Of a stretch of DNA of 33,170 nucleotides, positions 13,543-20,087 are shown piece after piece. Every line of letters begins with the position of its first letter. The first letter of the stretch is position 1. Made by a program: the position numbers and the translations under genes. This stretch comes from HTCC5015 sp051747425 (GTDB lineage Bacteria > Pseudomonadota > Gammaproteobacteria > HTCC5015), in assembly GCA_051747425.1 (NCBI GenBank), contig JBNJGD010000017.1, forward strand, positions 1 to 33,170, read 5' to 3'. The notes beneath the pieces were generated by a model. It had not been told where the DNA came from and did no database searches. It saw only the letters and a program-made list of their open reading frames with translations.

Positions 13543-14925
13543 TTACGAGTTGAGTGTGTTGGGCAGCCATGTGGCGATTTCGGGCCACAGGGCCAGCAGT
13601 GCCATGGCGGTCAATTGAATCAGAATAAACGGTGCGACGCCACGGTAGATGGCACTGGTAGGTACATCCGCCGGCGCCACACCCCGTAGATAGAACAGGG
13701 CAAAGCCAAAGGGTGGCGTTAGGAAGGAGGTTTGCAGGTTGATGGCGATCATTACACCAAGCCACACCGGGTCGATGCCCATGGCCAGCAGGATGGGGCC
13801 GATAATGGGCACGACGATGAAAGTGATTTCGATAAAGTCGAGAACAAAACCGAGCAAAAAGAGCACCAACATGACCACCAGCAGAGCGGTGGTGCTGCCG
13901 CCGGGCAGGCCGGTGAGCAGGTCGCGGACCAGTTCGTCGCCGCCCAAGTCGCGGAACACGGCGGAAAAGGCGGTGGCGCCGATCAGGATCATGAACACCA
14001 TGGAGGTCACCCGGGTGGTGCTGCGCATGGTCTCGCGCAAGGTGTCCAGGTTGAGACGGCCGTAGCAGGCCGCCAGCAAGATGGCGCCGAGGGCGCCCAG
14101 GGAGGCTGCCTCGGTGGAGGTGGCGACGCCGGAAAATATTGAGCCGAGTACGGTGGCGATCAATACCAGTGGCGGCGCCAGGGAAATCAGCAGATGCCGC
14201 CACAGGGCCCAGCCGCGCTCGACCCGCTCCTCCTCGGGCATGGCGGGCATGCTCTCGGGGCGCCAAAGGGCCATGCCGACTTGATAGATCAGATAGAGAC
14301 CGACCAGCATCAGGCCGGGGAGTGCCGCGCCCATAAAGAGATCGCCCACCGACAGGGTGTCCGGCGAAAATACACCCATGTTGCGCTGAGCCTGCTGGTA
14401 GGCGCTGGAGAGGACATCGCCGAGGAGAACCAGAATAATCGAGGGTGGAATGATCTGGCCCAGAGTGCCGGCGGCGCAGATGGTGCCGGTGGCCAGGGAG
14501 GGCGAGTAACCGCGTTTGAGCATGGTGGGCAGGGAGAGCAGTCCCATGGTGACCACGGTGGCGCCGACAATGCCGGTGCTGGCGGCCAGCAACATGCCCA
14601 CCAGGGTGACCGAGATGCCGATGCCGCCGCGCAGGGAGCCGAACAGCTGGGCCATGGATTCGAGCAGTCCCTCGGCAATGCGCGAGCGCTCGAGCATGAC
14701 CCCCATAAACACGAAGGCCGGCACGGCAATCAGAATGGCGTTCTCCATAATGCCCTTGATGCGACTGACCATGCCGATGATCAGGGTGTTGGCTTCATAG
14801 AGCCCGGTGGCTTCACCGATAAAGGCAAAGGCCAGGGCGGTGCCGCCGAGGACAAAGGCCACCGGATAGCCGCTCATCAAGAGCAGCAGCACACAGATAA
14901 ACAGCAGTACCGGCAACCACTCCAT
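13543..14925 (-). CDS. TRAP transporter large permease subunit (DctM-like)
   Basis: This 460-residue protein is a DctM-type large membrane subunit of a tripartite ATP-independent periplasmic transporter, which imports organic acids using a sodium or proton gradient. Many membrane segments are visible, with family blocks VPAFVFMGVMLERS, GTICAAGTLGQIIPPSI and LLGFVLDFIEITFIVVPII. The ATG at 14925 (MEWLPVLLFICVLL) overlaps the stop of the small subunit by one base. Length is slightly above the usual 425-430. The ligand is not predictable: no periplasmic binding protein (DctP) gene is present in the window. Confidence 0.92.
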   Translation of the reverse strand: MEWLPVLLFICVLLLLMSGYPVAFVLGGTALAFAFIGEATGLYEANTLIIGMVSRIKGIMENAILIAVPAFVFMGVMLERSRIAEGLLESMAQLFGSLRGGIGISVTLVGMLLAASTGIVGATVVTMGLLSLPTMLKRGYSPSLATGTICAAGTLGQIIPPSIILVLLGDVLSSAYQQAQRNMGVFSPDTLSVGDLFMGAALPGLMLVGLYLIYQVGMALWRPESMPAMPEEERVERGWALWRHLLISLAPPLVLIATVLGSIFSGVATSTEAASLGALGAILLAACYGRLNLDTLRETMRSTTRVTSMVFMILIGATAFSAVFRDLGGDELVRDLLTGLPGGSTTALLVVMLVLFLLGFVLDFIEITFIVVPIIGPILLAMGIDPVWLGVMIAINLQTSFLTPPFGFALFYLRGVAPADVPTSAIYRGVAPFILIQLTAMALLALWPEIATWLPNTLNS

Positions 14926-15464
14926 CACGATTGGGCGCCCTCCCGACGCCGGTATACCAGCACCTCGAGACAGCGCACACAGTCGGCCAGGCACTGCAGG
15001 GCCAGCATGGCCGCCATGGCCGGAATCAGGCTCTTGAAGACAAACATCAGAGGCAGGCCGTCGGTGTGGGAGGAGCCCTCGAGGATGGCCCAGCTGTCGG
15101 CGGCGTAGAGCCAGCCCTCGTAAAAAATAAACAGGCAGAAGGGCAGCAGCATCAACAGGTTGCCGGCGAGGTTGACGCCGGCCCTGGTTGGCGCACTGAA
15201 GCGCTGGTAAAAAATGTCGACGCGCACATGATCGTCGTGGCGGAAGGTGTAGGCGGCGCCGAGCATGAAGACAGCGGCGTGCATGTAGGTGACGCCCTCG
15301 CTCAGCCAGGGGGCGCTGAGCAGGTTTTGGGCGAAAACGAGAAAGCCGGTGGCGCAAGCCAGTCCCAGAGTCAGCCAGGCCACGGCGCGGCCGGTCAACT
15401 CGGAGGTTTGCTCGGCCACCGCCGCCGCCCTGAGTAGCCAGTGGAAGCTGCGCACCGCCGCCAT
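14925..15464 (-). CDS. TRAP transporter small permease subunit (DctQ-like)
   Basis: The 179-residue protein has four predicted membrane spans and family features of DctQ: an early helix followed by FAQNLL, a VTYMHAAVFMLGAAYTFRHDDHVRVDIFY block, and SLIPAMAAMLALQ near the end. It pairs with the DctM subunit in the inner membrane. The ATG at 15464 overlaps the thrB stop (TGATG); the start is supported by this coupling and by the loss of similarity upstream. Confidence 0.88.
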   Translation of the reverse strand: MAAVRSFHWLLRAAAVAEQTSELTGRAVAWLTLGLACATGFLVFAQNLLSAPWLSEGVTYMHAAVFMLGAAYTFRHDDHVRVDIFYQRFSAPTRAGVNLAGNLLMLLPFCLFIFYEGWLYAADSWAILEGSSHTDGLPLMFVFKSLIPAMAAMLALQCLADCVRCLEVLVYRRREGAQS

Positions 15465-16429
15465 CAGGCCACCAGGGATTGAAAGTCGGTTTGTTCCCGG
15501 CGGCGTAGCAGCAGAATTTGCCTGAAGTGCCCTGGATCCTTGCAGTGGGTGACTTCGCCCTCCCGGGGGAAATGGTAGTCGACCAGACGCGACAGCCAGA
15601 AACGCAGGGCGCCGGCGCGCAGCAGGACCGGCAGCTGTTCCCGCTCGATGTCTTCCATGGCCCGAATCTGCTGATAAGCGTCGAAGAACGGTCGGCAGAG
15701 GGTGCTGTCCAGTTCGCCGCGGTCGTCCACGCACCAGTCGTTGAGGGCCACGGCGATGTCGTAGACCAGGACATCGTTGCAGGCAAAGTAGAAGTCGATA
15801 ATGCCGGCCAGTGAACCGTCGTCGGCGAACAGGGCGTTGTCGTGAAAGAGGTCGGCGTGAATCACGCCAGCGGGCAGTTGACTGCGGTCGAGGCTCCGTT
15901 GAAAGGCGATTTCATCGGCAATCAGCTCGCGATCTTCAGAGGCGATGTGAGGGGCCAGTTGCTCCAGTGCACGGTCCCACCAGGGAAAGCTCCGGCAGTT
16001 TTCGCGATGGCCGGGGTAGTCGAGTCCGGCCAGGTGCATCTGTGCCATGGCGCGACCGATGGCGGCGACATGTTCGGGGCCGGGGCGATCGACATCGGCG
16101 CCATCGAGGCGCTCGACCAGGGCGGCGGGTCGGTCATTGAGTTCACGCAGCAACTGGCCGTCGCAGTCGGCAACCGGGCGGGCGCTGGGTACACCGCGGC
16201 TGGCCAGGTGCTCCATCAGCTCGAGAAAGTAAGGCATCTCCTCGAAGGCGTAGGTCTCGAAGAGGGTCAGGACAAAGCGCTGGCGCTGCCCGTCGAGTTC
16301 GGTGTCGACAAAGTAGTTGGTGTTCTCGATGCCGGCGCTGATGCCCTGGTAGCCGGCGAGTTCCCCCACGCGGTAGTGGGAGAGGTACTGGCGAAGCTGC
16401 TCTTCTGAAACCGTGGTGTAAACCGACAT
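15464..16429 (-). CDS. thrB: homoserine kinase, APH-type
   Basis: This 321-residue protein matches the pseudomonad-type homoserine kinase of the aminoglycoside phosphotransferase fold, not the GHMP-type ThrB of E. coli. It phosphorylates homoserine for threonine synthesis. It begins MSVYTTVSEEQLRQYLSHY and carries the catalytic HADLFHDN motif and the following IIDFYFACND metal-binding block. I choose the ATG at 16429; an upstream in-frame start is less likely. It is the first gene of an overlapping unit with dctQ and dctM. The upstream region is shared with the divergent lpxO-like gene. Confidence 0.93.
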   Translation of the reverse strand: MSVYTTVSEEQLRQYLSHYRVGELAGYQGISAGIENTNYFVDTELDGQRQRFVLTLFETYAFEEMPYFLELMEHLASRGVPSARPVADCDGQLLRELNDRPAALVERLDGADVDRPGPEHVAAIGRAMAQMHLAGLDYPGHRENCRSFPWWDRALEQLAPHIASEDRELIADEIAFQRSLDRSQLPAGVIHADLFHDNALFADDGSLAGIIDFYFACNDVLVYDIAVALNDWCVDDRGELDSTLCRPFFDAYQQIRAMEDIEREQLPVLLRAGALRFWLSRLVDYHFPREGEVTHCKDPGHFRQILLLRRREQTDFQSLVA

Positions 16430-16487
16430 GGGGACTGGCCGTGGCGCCTTTGCACTGTTCAAAGGGGCGTAGTGTAACCTAATTTTT

Positions 16488-16516
16488 CAAGACGGGCGCT
16501 CGTCTTCAGCTATAAT
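16488..16516 (+). promoter_or_regulatory. candidate promoter of the lpxO-like gene
   Basis: A perfect -10 box TATAAT lies at 16511-16516. The best -35 at 17-base spacing is CAAGAC (16488-16493), a weak match. Transcription would start near 16523, about 22 bases before the first ATG. Confidence 0.5.
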
Positions 16517-16544
16517 CACCCCGGCAATTTTGCCTCATACTGGT

Positions 16545-17483
16545 ATGCAACGGATTAGCCATATGCTGCAATCACTGTTCTCTCTCAAGCTCATTATCCT
16601 CTACTCCTTTATCGGCAGCGGCATCTATGTGCACTACCGTGGCCGGGTGCGCCACGGCTTTTTGCGTCAGCTGACCGATCACTCCACGGTGATGGGGCCG
16701 ATCAATGTGCTCGTGTACCTCTTTTCGAAAACGCCGAACACGCCTTACATTGATGTCGACGAGTACCAGGATTTGTCGGTTTTTCGCGACAATTGGCAGA
16801 CGATTGCCAAAGAAGCCCGCAATATGTACGAAGTAGGCCATGTGCGCGACTCCGCTTCCGAGCGCGATGACGCCGCCTTCAACTCCTTTTTTAAAACCGG
16901 CTGGAAGCGCTTTTATCTCAAATGGTATGGCGAGCCCCTGGCCTCGGCCCGGACACTCTGCCCGGAGACGGTCAAACTGGTCGAATCGGTGCCCGGCATC
17001 AATGCCGCGATGTTTACCCTGTTGCCGCCCGGGGCCAAGCTGCCCAAGCATCGAGACCCCTTTGCCGGTTCCCTGCGCTACCACCTGGGCCTGGTTACGC
17101 CCAACGACGATCAGTGCTACATCAGTGTCGATGGCCAGCACTACAGCTGGCGCGACGGCGAGGATGTGCTGTTTGACGAAACCTACATCCACTACGCCAG
17201 AAACGACACCGATCAAACCCGCCTGATTTTCTTTGCCGATGTGGCCAGGCCCATGCGCGGACCGGTCAGCGGTTTTTTCAGCCGGGCCATTGGCCGCGGT
17301 CTGGGCAAGCTTACCGAGTCGCCCAACACCGAGGGCGACAATACCGGTGCCCTCAACCGCATTTTTCGCTATGTCTACAAATTCCGCGAGTGGGCCAAGG
17401 CCTTCAAGAAGCGTGACAAGAGGGCCTACACCATCACCAAGTACGGACTGTTTGCCCTGTTGATCTATGCCCTCTTCTTTTGA
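16545..17483 (+). CDS. LpxO-like aspartyl/asparaginyl beta-hydroxylase family protein
   Basis: The 312-residue protein is a 2-oxoglutarate/Fe(II) dioxygenase of the aspartyl/asparaginyl beta-hydroxylase family, most like LpxO, which 2-hydroxylates an acyl chain of lipid A. Iron ligands His169-x-Asp171 (LPKHRDPF) and His216 (DETYIHYARN), and Arg226 for 2-oxoglutarate, are visible. An N-terminal hydrophobic segment (about 13-28) and a C-terminal one (about 299-312) anchor it to the inner membrane, with the catalytic part on the cytoplasmic side as in LpxO. Start could be ATG 16545 or 16563; neither has a strong ribosome-binding site. A TATAAT box lies upstream. Confidence 0.87.
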   Translation: MQRISHMLQSLFSLKLIILYSFIGSGIYVHYRGRVRHGFLRQLTDHSTVMGPINVLVYLFSKTPNTPYIDVDEYQDLSVFRDNWQTIAKEARNMYEVGHVRDSASERDDAAFNSFFKTGWKRFYLKWYGEPLASARTLCPETVKLVESVPGINAAMFTLLPPGAKLPKHRDPFAGSLRYHLGLVTPNDDQCYISVDGQHYSWRDGEDVLFDETYIHYARNDTDQTRLIFFADVARPMRGPVSGFFSRAIGRGLGKLTESPNTEGDNTGALNRIFRYVYKFREWAKAFKKRDKRAYTITKYGLFALLIYALFF

Positions 17484-17489
17484 CCGTTG

Positions 17490-17897
17490 CTAGAGCCAGC
17501 GGCTGAAGTCGAAGCCGCTGACGCCCGGGTTTTGCCCGGCCAGGCGTATGGCGCTGTCCAGCAACTGGTCGGCGGCCACCGGGCCAATGGCGTGGCACAG
17601 TACCTCGTAGAACATCTGGATCCAGGTCGCTGCTTCATCCGCTGTGATGTCTACATCGGGGGCCCGGAACTGGCTGCGCAACAGACTCTTCCTCAGTCCC
17701 TGACGGAGGTTGCCTGACAGGGGGCAGCGCAGGGTGCGCTCCATCAGCTTCACCTTGATTTCAATGGCGTGGTTCGGGTGTTGCAGGTCGATTTGCTCAA
17801 AGCAGGTCTGCAGCAGGGCGCGGAATGCCACGGTCGTGGCCTTTGGGGCACTTTGTTCGCCTTTCATGGTGGAATACTTCTCTTTGACTGATTTCAT
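17490..17897 (-). CDS. hypothetical protein downstream of amtB
   Basis: This 135-residue protein is not recognised. It has a basic N-terminus, no signal peptide or membrane span, and appears mostly helical with a C-terminal block rich in aromatic and acidic residues (DEAATWIQMFYEVLCHAIGP and GVSGFDFSRWL). It starts six bases after the amtB stop codon on the same strand, so it is probably co-transcribed and coupled to ammonium transport. It is not the PII protein GlnK, which normally accompanies amtB. The coding reading is supported by third-position GC like its neighbours and by the short gap; the convergent lpxO-like gene ends six bases away. Confidence 0.7.
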   Translation of the reverse strand: MKSVKEKYSTMKGEQSAPKATTVAFRALLQTCFEQIDLQHPNHAIEIKVKLMERTLRCPLSGNLRQGLRKSLLRSQFRAPDVDITADEAATWIQMFYEVLCHAIGPVAADQLLDSAIRLAGQNPGVSGFDFSRWL

Positions 17898-17903
17898 GAC
17901 GAT

Positions 17904-19217
17904 TTACTTCGCTCGCATTTGATTGAGAGGGTCTTTCTGGAATTCCGGGTAGCCGAGTTCGCTGTGCTCGGTGTAGTCGAGCCCGCGGCGCTCGTCCTGG
18001 GCACTGGCGCGCAGGCCGATGGTGCGCTGGATGATGAAGTACATAATCAGCGCGGTGGGGAAAACCCAGATAAAGGCCGCCGCCACGCCCAGGGCCTGGG
18101 TGCCGACGATGGCGATATTGAACGGGTCGTCGATAAAGAACAGGCCGGCGGCCAGTGTGCCCCAGGCCCCGGCGATGCCGTGGGCGGCGACCGCGCCCAC
18201 CACATCGTCCAGACCCAGACTTTCCAGCAGTTTGTCGCCCGCCAACAGGCACAGCCCGCCGACCAGACCGGTCACCACGGCAAACCAGGGTGTCATGGTG
18301 GCGCAGCCGGCGGTGATGGCTACCAGCCCGGCGACGCCGCCATTGATGGCGTTGCGCGAGAGCACCGGGCGACCGAAGAGGAAGGAGCCGCAGACCACGG
18401 CGATCACACCCGAGGCCGCCGACAGGTGCGTGTTGAGCGCAATCAGGCCCACATCGCTGCTGGCGGCAACGGTACTGCCGGCGTTAAAGCCGAACCAGCC
18501 CAGCCATAGAATGAAGCCGCCCAGGGCCATGTAGTTGAGGTTGTGGCCGGGGATATCGCGGGGCTCACCGCCGTCGGTAAAGCGGCCGAGTCTCGGTCCG
18601 AGAACGATAATAGCCGCCAGGGCGCACCAGCCACCCACCGAGTGGACCACGGTGGAGCCGGCAAAATCGATAAAGCCCATCTCCGACAGCCAGCCGCTGC
18701 CCTCGTAAAAGCTGCCCCAGACCCAGCTGCCGTAGACCGGGTAGATAACGGCACAGATGCCCACGGCACCGACCAGGTAGCCGGCGAACTGGGTGCGCTC
18801 GGCCATGGCGCCACTGGCGATGGTGGCCGCAGTGGCGGCGAACATGATCTGGAAAAAGATAAACGCGTATTCTTCGGCGCTTTCAACGCCGGCCATCAAA
18901 AAGTGGCTGTTGCCAAACCAGCCGCTCTCGTTGATGCCGAACATCAGGCCGAAACCGAACAGCGAGAAGGCAATACTGCCGACGCACAGGTCGGCGTAGT
19001 TTTTCATGATCACATTGACCGAGTTCTTGGCCCGGGAAAGGCCGCTTTCAAGCAGGGCGAATCCGGCCTGCATGAAAAAGACCAGGGCGCCGGCGGTGAC
19101 GATCCAGACGGCATCGACATCTGCCTGTTTGGCCAGGGTCTCGGCGTGGGCCCAATGGGGCATCAAGGTCAGGGAGAGGAGCGCCAGGCTCCGTGGGAGT
19201 GCTTTGGATAGGGACAC
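17904..19217 (-). CDS. amtB: ammonium transporter
   Basis: This 437-residue Amt/Rh channel moves ammonium or ammonia across the inner membrane. It has a signal peptide (about 1-25), eleven expected membrane spans, and the paired pore histidines His192 (STVVHSVGG) and His346 (AAHGIAGAWGT). The start is a GTG at 19217 preceded by a GAGG site at 8 bases. A sigma-54 promoter lies about 35 bases upstream and an NtrC-type dyad a further 60 bases up, implying induction on nitrogen limitation. No glnK gene adjoins; instead a small unknown gene follows at six bases. Confidence 0.95.
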   Translation of the reverse strand: MSLSKALPRSLALLSLTLMPHWAHAETLAKQADVDAVWIVTAGALVFFMQAGFALLESGLSRAKNSVNVIMKNYADLCVGSIAFSLFGFGLMFGINESGWFGNSHFLMAGVESAEEYAFIFFQIMFAATAATIASGAMAERTQFAGYLVGAVGICAVIYPVYGSWVWGSFYEGSGWLSEMGFIDFAGSTVVHSVGGWCALAAIIVLGPRLGRFTDGGEPRDIPGHNLNYMALGGFILWLGWFGFNAGSTVAASSDVGLIALNTHLSAASGVIAVVCGSFLFGRPVLSRNAINGGVAGLVAITAGCATMTPWFAVVTGLVGGLCLLAGDKLLESLGLDDVVGAVAAHGIAGAWGTLAAGLFFIDDPFNIAIVGTQALGVAAAFIWVFPTALIMYFIIQRTIGLRASAQDERRGLDYTEHSELGYPEFQKDPLNQMRAK

Positions 19218-19251
19218 GGTATATACCTCATACGGATGTGCCTAATGACAG

Positions 19252-19267
19252 AGCAATTGCTGTGCCA
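19252..19267 (-). promoter_or_regulatory. sigma-54 promoter of amtB
   Basis: The minus strand reads TGGCAC-AGCAA-TTGCT: the -24 GG (19266-19265) and -12 GC (19254-19253) are ten bases apart as required. It matches the consensus TGGCAC-N5-TTGCW exactly. The predicted transcript starts near 19241, giving a leader of about 24 bases with the ribosome-binding site inside it. Confidence 0.88.
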
Positions 19268-19320
19268 ATCTGTGGATGTCCGCTATTGTCCCGTGTCCGC
19301 TCGCCGGGGATGGCTCAGGG

Positions 19321-19337
19321 CGCACCACTGTGGTGCG
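19321..19337 (-). promoter_or_regulatory. NtrC-type enhancer dyad
   Basis: CGCACC-ACTGT-GGTGCG is a perfect inverted repeat and matches the NtrC (NRI) consensus GCACC-N5-GGTGC. Its centre is about 88 bases upstream of the predicted amtB start, a usual enhancer distance. It sits just beyond the 3' end of dtd. Confidence 0.78.
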
Positions 19338-19352
19338 GATGCACTGCGCTTG

Positions 19353-19790
19353 TCAGGTGTCGAGCCAAAATGTAACAGGCCCGTCGTTTTGCAGGCTGAC
19401 TTGCATGTCGGCGCCAAACTGTCCCCGCTCTGGTGTCTGGTGCCGCTCGCCGATGTACAGGCAGAGTTGCTCGAAAAGCTGCCGACCTTCGTCCGGGGGC
19501 GCGGCGCGGCTGAAGCTGGGCCTGAGCCCGCGCCGGGTGTCGGCGGCCAGGGTAAACTGGGGTACGAGCAGTAACTGGCCCCCGCTTTGGCAAAGATTCC
19601 GGTTCATCTTGCCTTGGGCATCGTTGAACACCCGGTAGTGGAGCAGTTTGTCGGCCAGCTTGCTCGCGGAGATGTCGTCGTCACCGCGTTCGATACCGAT
19701 CAGGGCCAGCAAGCCGGGGCCGATCTGGCCGACGGTTTTGCCGTCAATATCGACGCGGGCGTGTTGAACGCGCTGAATCAGTGCAATCAA
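19353..19790 (-). CDS. dtd: D-aminoacyl-tRNA deacylase
   Basis: Dtd removes D-amino acids (and achiral glycine) mischarged on tRNA. The 145-residue protein has the full family length, the N-terminal LIQRVQHARV block, LLLVPQFTLAADTRRGLRPSF, and the C-terminal NDGPVTFWLD with the Gly-cisPro motif. The usual Ser of the SQFTL motif is Pro here. No ATG is available at the conserved start; a TTG at 19790 follows GAGGAG at seven bases and is taken as the start. It is not close enough to trkH or amtB to suggest an operon. Confidence 0.93.
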   Translation of the reverse strand: MIALIQRVQHARVDIDGKTVGQIGPGLLALIGIERGDDDISASKLADKLLHYRVFNDAQGKMNRNLCQSGGQLLLVPQFTLAADTRRGLRPSFSRAAPPDEGRQLFEQLCLYIGERHQTPERGQFGADMQVSLQNDGPVTFWLDT

Positions 19791-19834
19791 GTCAGTGCTC
19801 CTCTGGTGATGTGCGTAAAGTGATATCCGGGCCT

Positions 19835-19852
19835 TGTAGGAAAATTCCTACG
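19835..19852 (+). promoter_or_regulatory. GacA/UvrY-like upstream activating dyad
   Basis: The palindrome GTAGGAA-AA-TTCCTAC (19836-19851) has perfect 7-base arms. Extended to 18 bases it reads TGTAGGAAAATTCCTACG and agrees at 10 of 14 defined positions with the GacA site TGTAAGNNATNNCTTACA. It lies about 67 bases ahead of the proposed -10 box of the RNA gene. It also lies about 45 bases upstream of dtd, so a role as a dtd operator is the alternative. Confidence 0.6.
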
Positions 19853-19919
19853 CCGGGCGGAGATTTTTTCTCTATCGCCCCGGGCGCACTCTTGCAAGAA
19901 TACACTCAACGGACAGGGA

Positions 19920-19925
19920 TATAAC
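19920..19925 (+). promoter_or_regulatory. -10 box of the proposed regulatory RNA
   Basis: TATAAC matches five of six bases of the consensus. No good -35 box is found at 16-18 bases upstream (TTGCAA at 19892 is 22 bases away), which would fit an activator-dependent promoter. Predicted start near 19932. Confidence 0.5.
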
Positions 19926-19931
19926 ACGGAT

Positions 19932-20058
19932 GTGAGGGATGGATGCTCTCAAGTGCCCAAAGGGATTTTGGGCCCCAGAAGGACAAGTCGGGACGACTTG
20001 AAAGAATCGCCTGAAGAAAACGGACATACCCCGCGCTCACCACCGCGGGGTTTTTTTT
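19932..20058 (+). ncRNA. CsrB/RsmZ-type CsrA-sequestering RNA
   Basis: No protein gene is present on this strand, yet a strong terminator closes it. The roughly 127-nt transcript would hold GGA motifs at 19937, 19941, 19963, 19981, 19991 and 20022 (and one at the very start, 19928). Two are shown in hairpin loops: GCCCAAA/TTTGGGC with loop GGGAT (19955-19973) and CAAGTC/GACTTG with loop GGGAC (19984-20000). A weaker TGAG/CTCA stem holds two more (19933-19951). Looped GGA is the recognition signal of CsrA/RsmA, and the size matches RsmY and RsmZ. A GacA-like dyad and a -10 box precede it. The 5' end is estimated. It could instead be another small RNA with chance GGA content. Confidence 0.72.
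20029..20058 (+). terminator. rho-independent terminator of the regulatory RNA
   Basis: CCCCGCG (20029-20035) pairs with CGCGGGG (20044-20050) around an 8-base loop and is followed by eight T residues. The T run is on the plus strand only, so it does not serve the minus-strand trkH gene, which ends at 20088. Confidence 0.92.
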
Positions 20059-20087
20059 GCCTGCTCCAGACAGTGCTGACCGGTGGC

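Noticed and set aside
14926..15786. In-frame extension of dctM upstream to make a 747-residue fusion
   Set aside because: The extra part is antisense-like, arginine-rich sequence read through dctQ and thrB in the wrong frame. The ATG at 14925 overlaps the dctQ stop and begins a hydrophobic helix.
20029..20058. The hairpin as the terminator of trkH
   Set aside because: The T run lies on the plus strand only. Read from trkH the hairpin is not followed by T residues.
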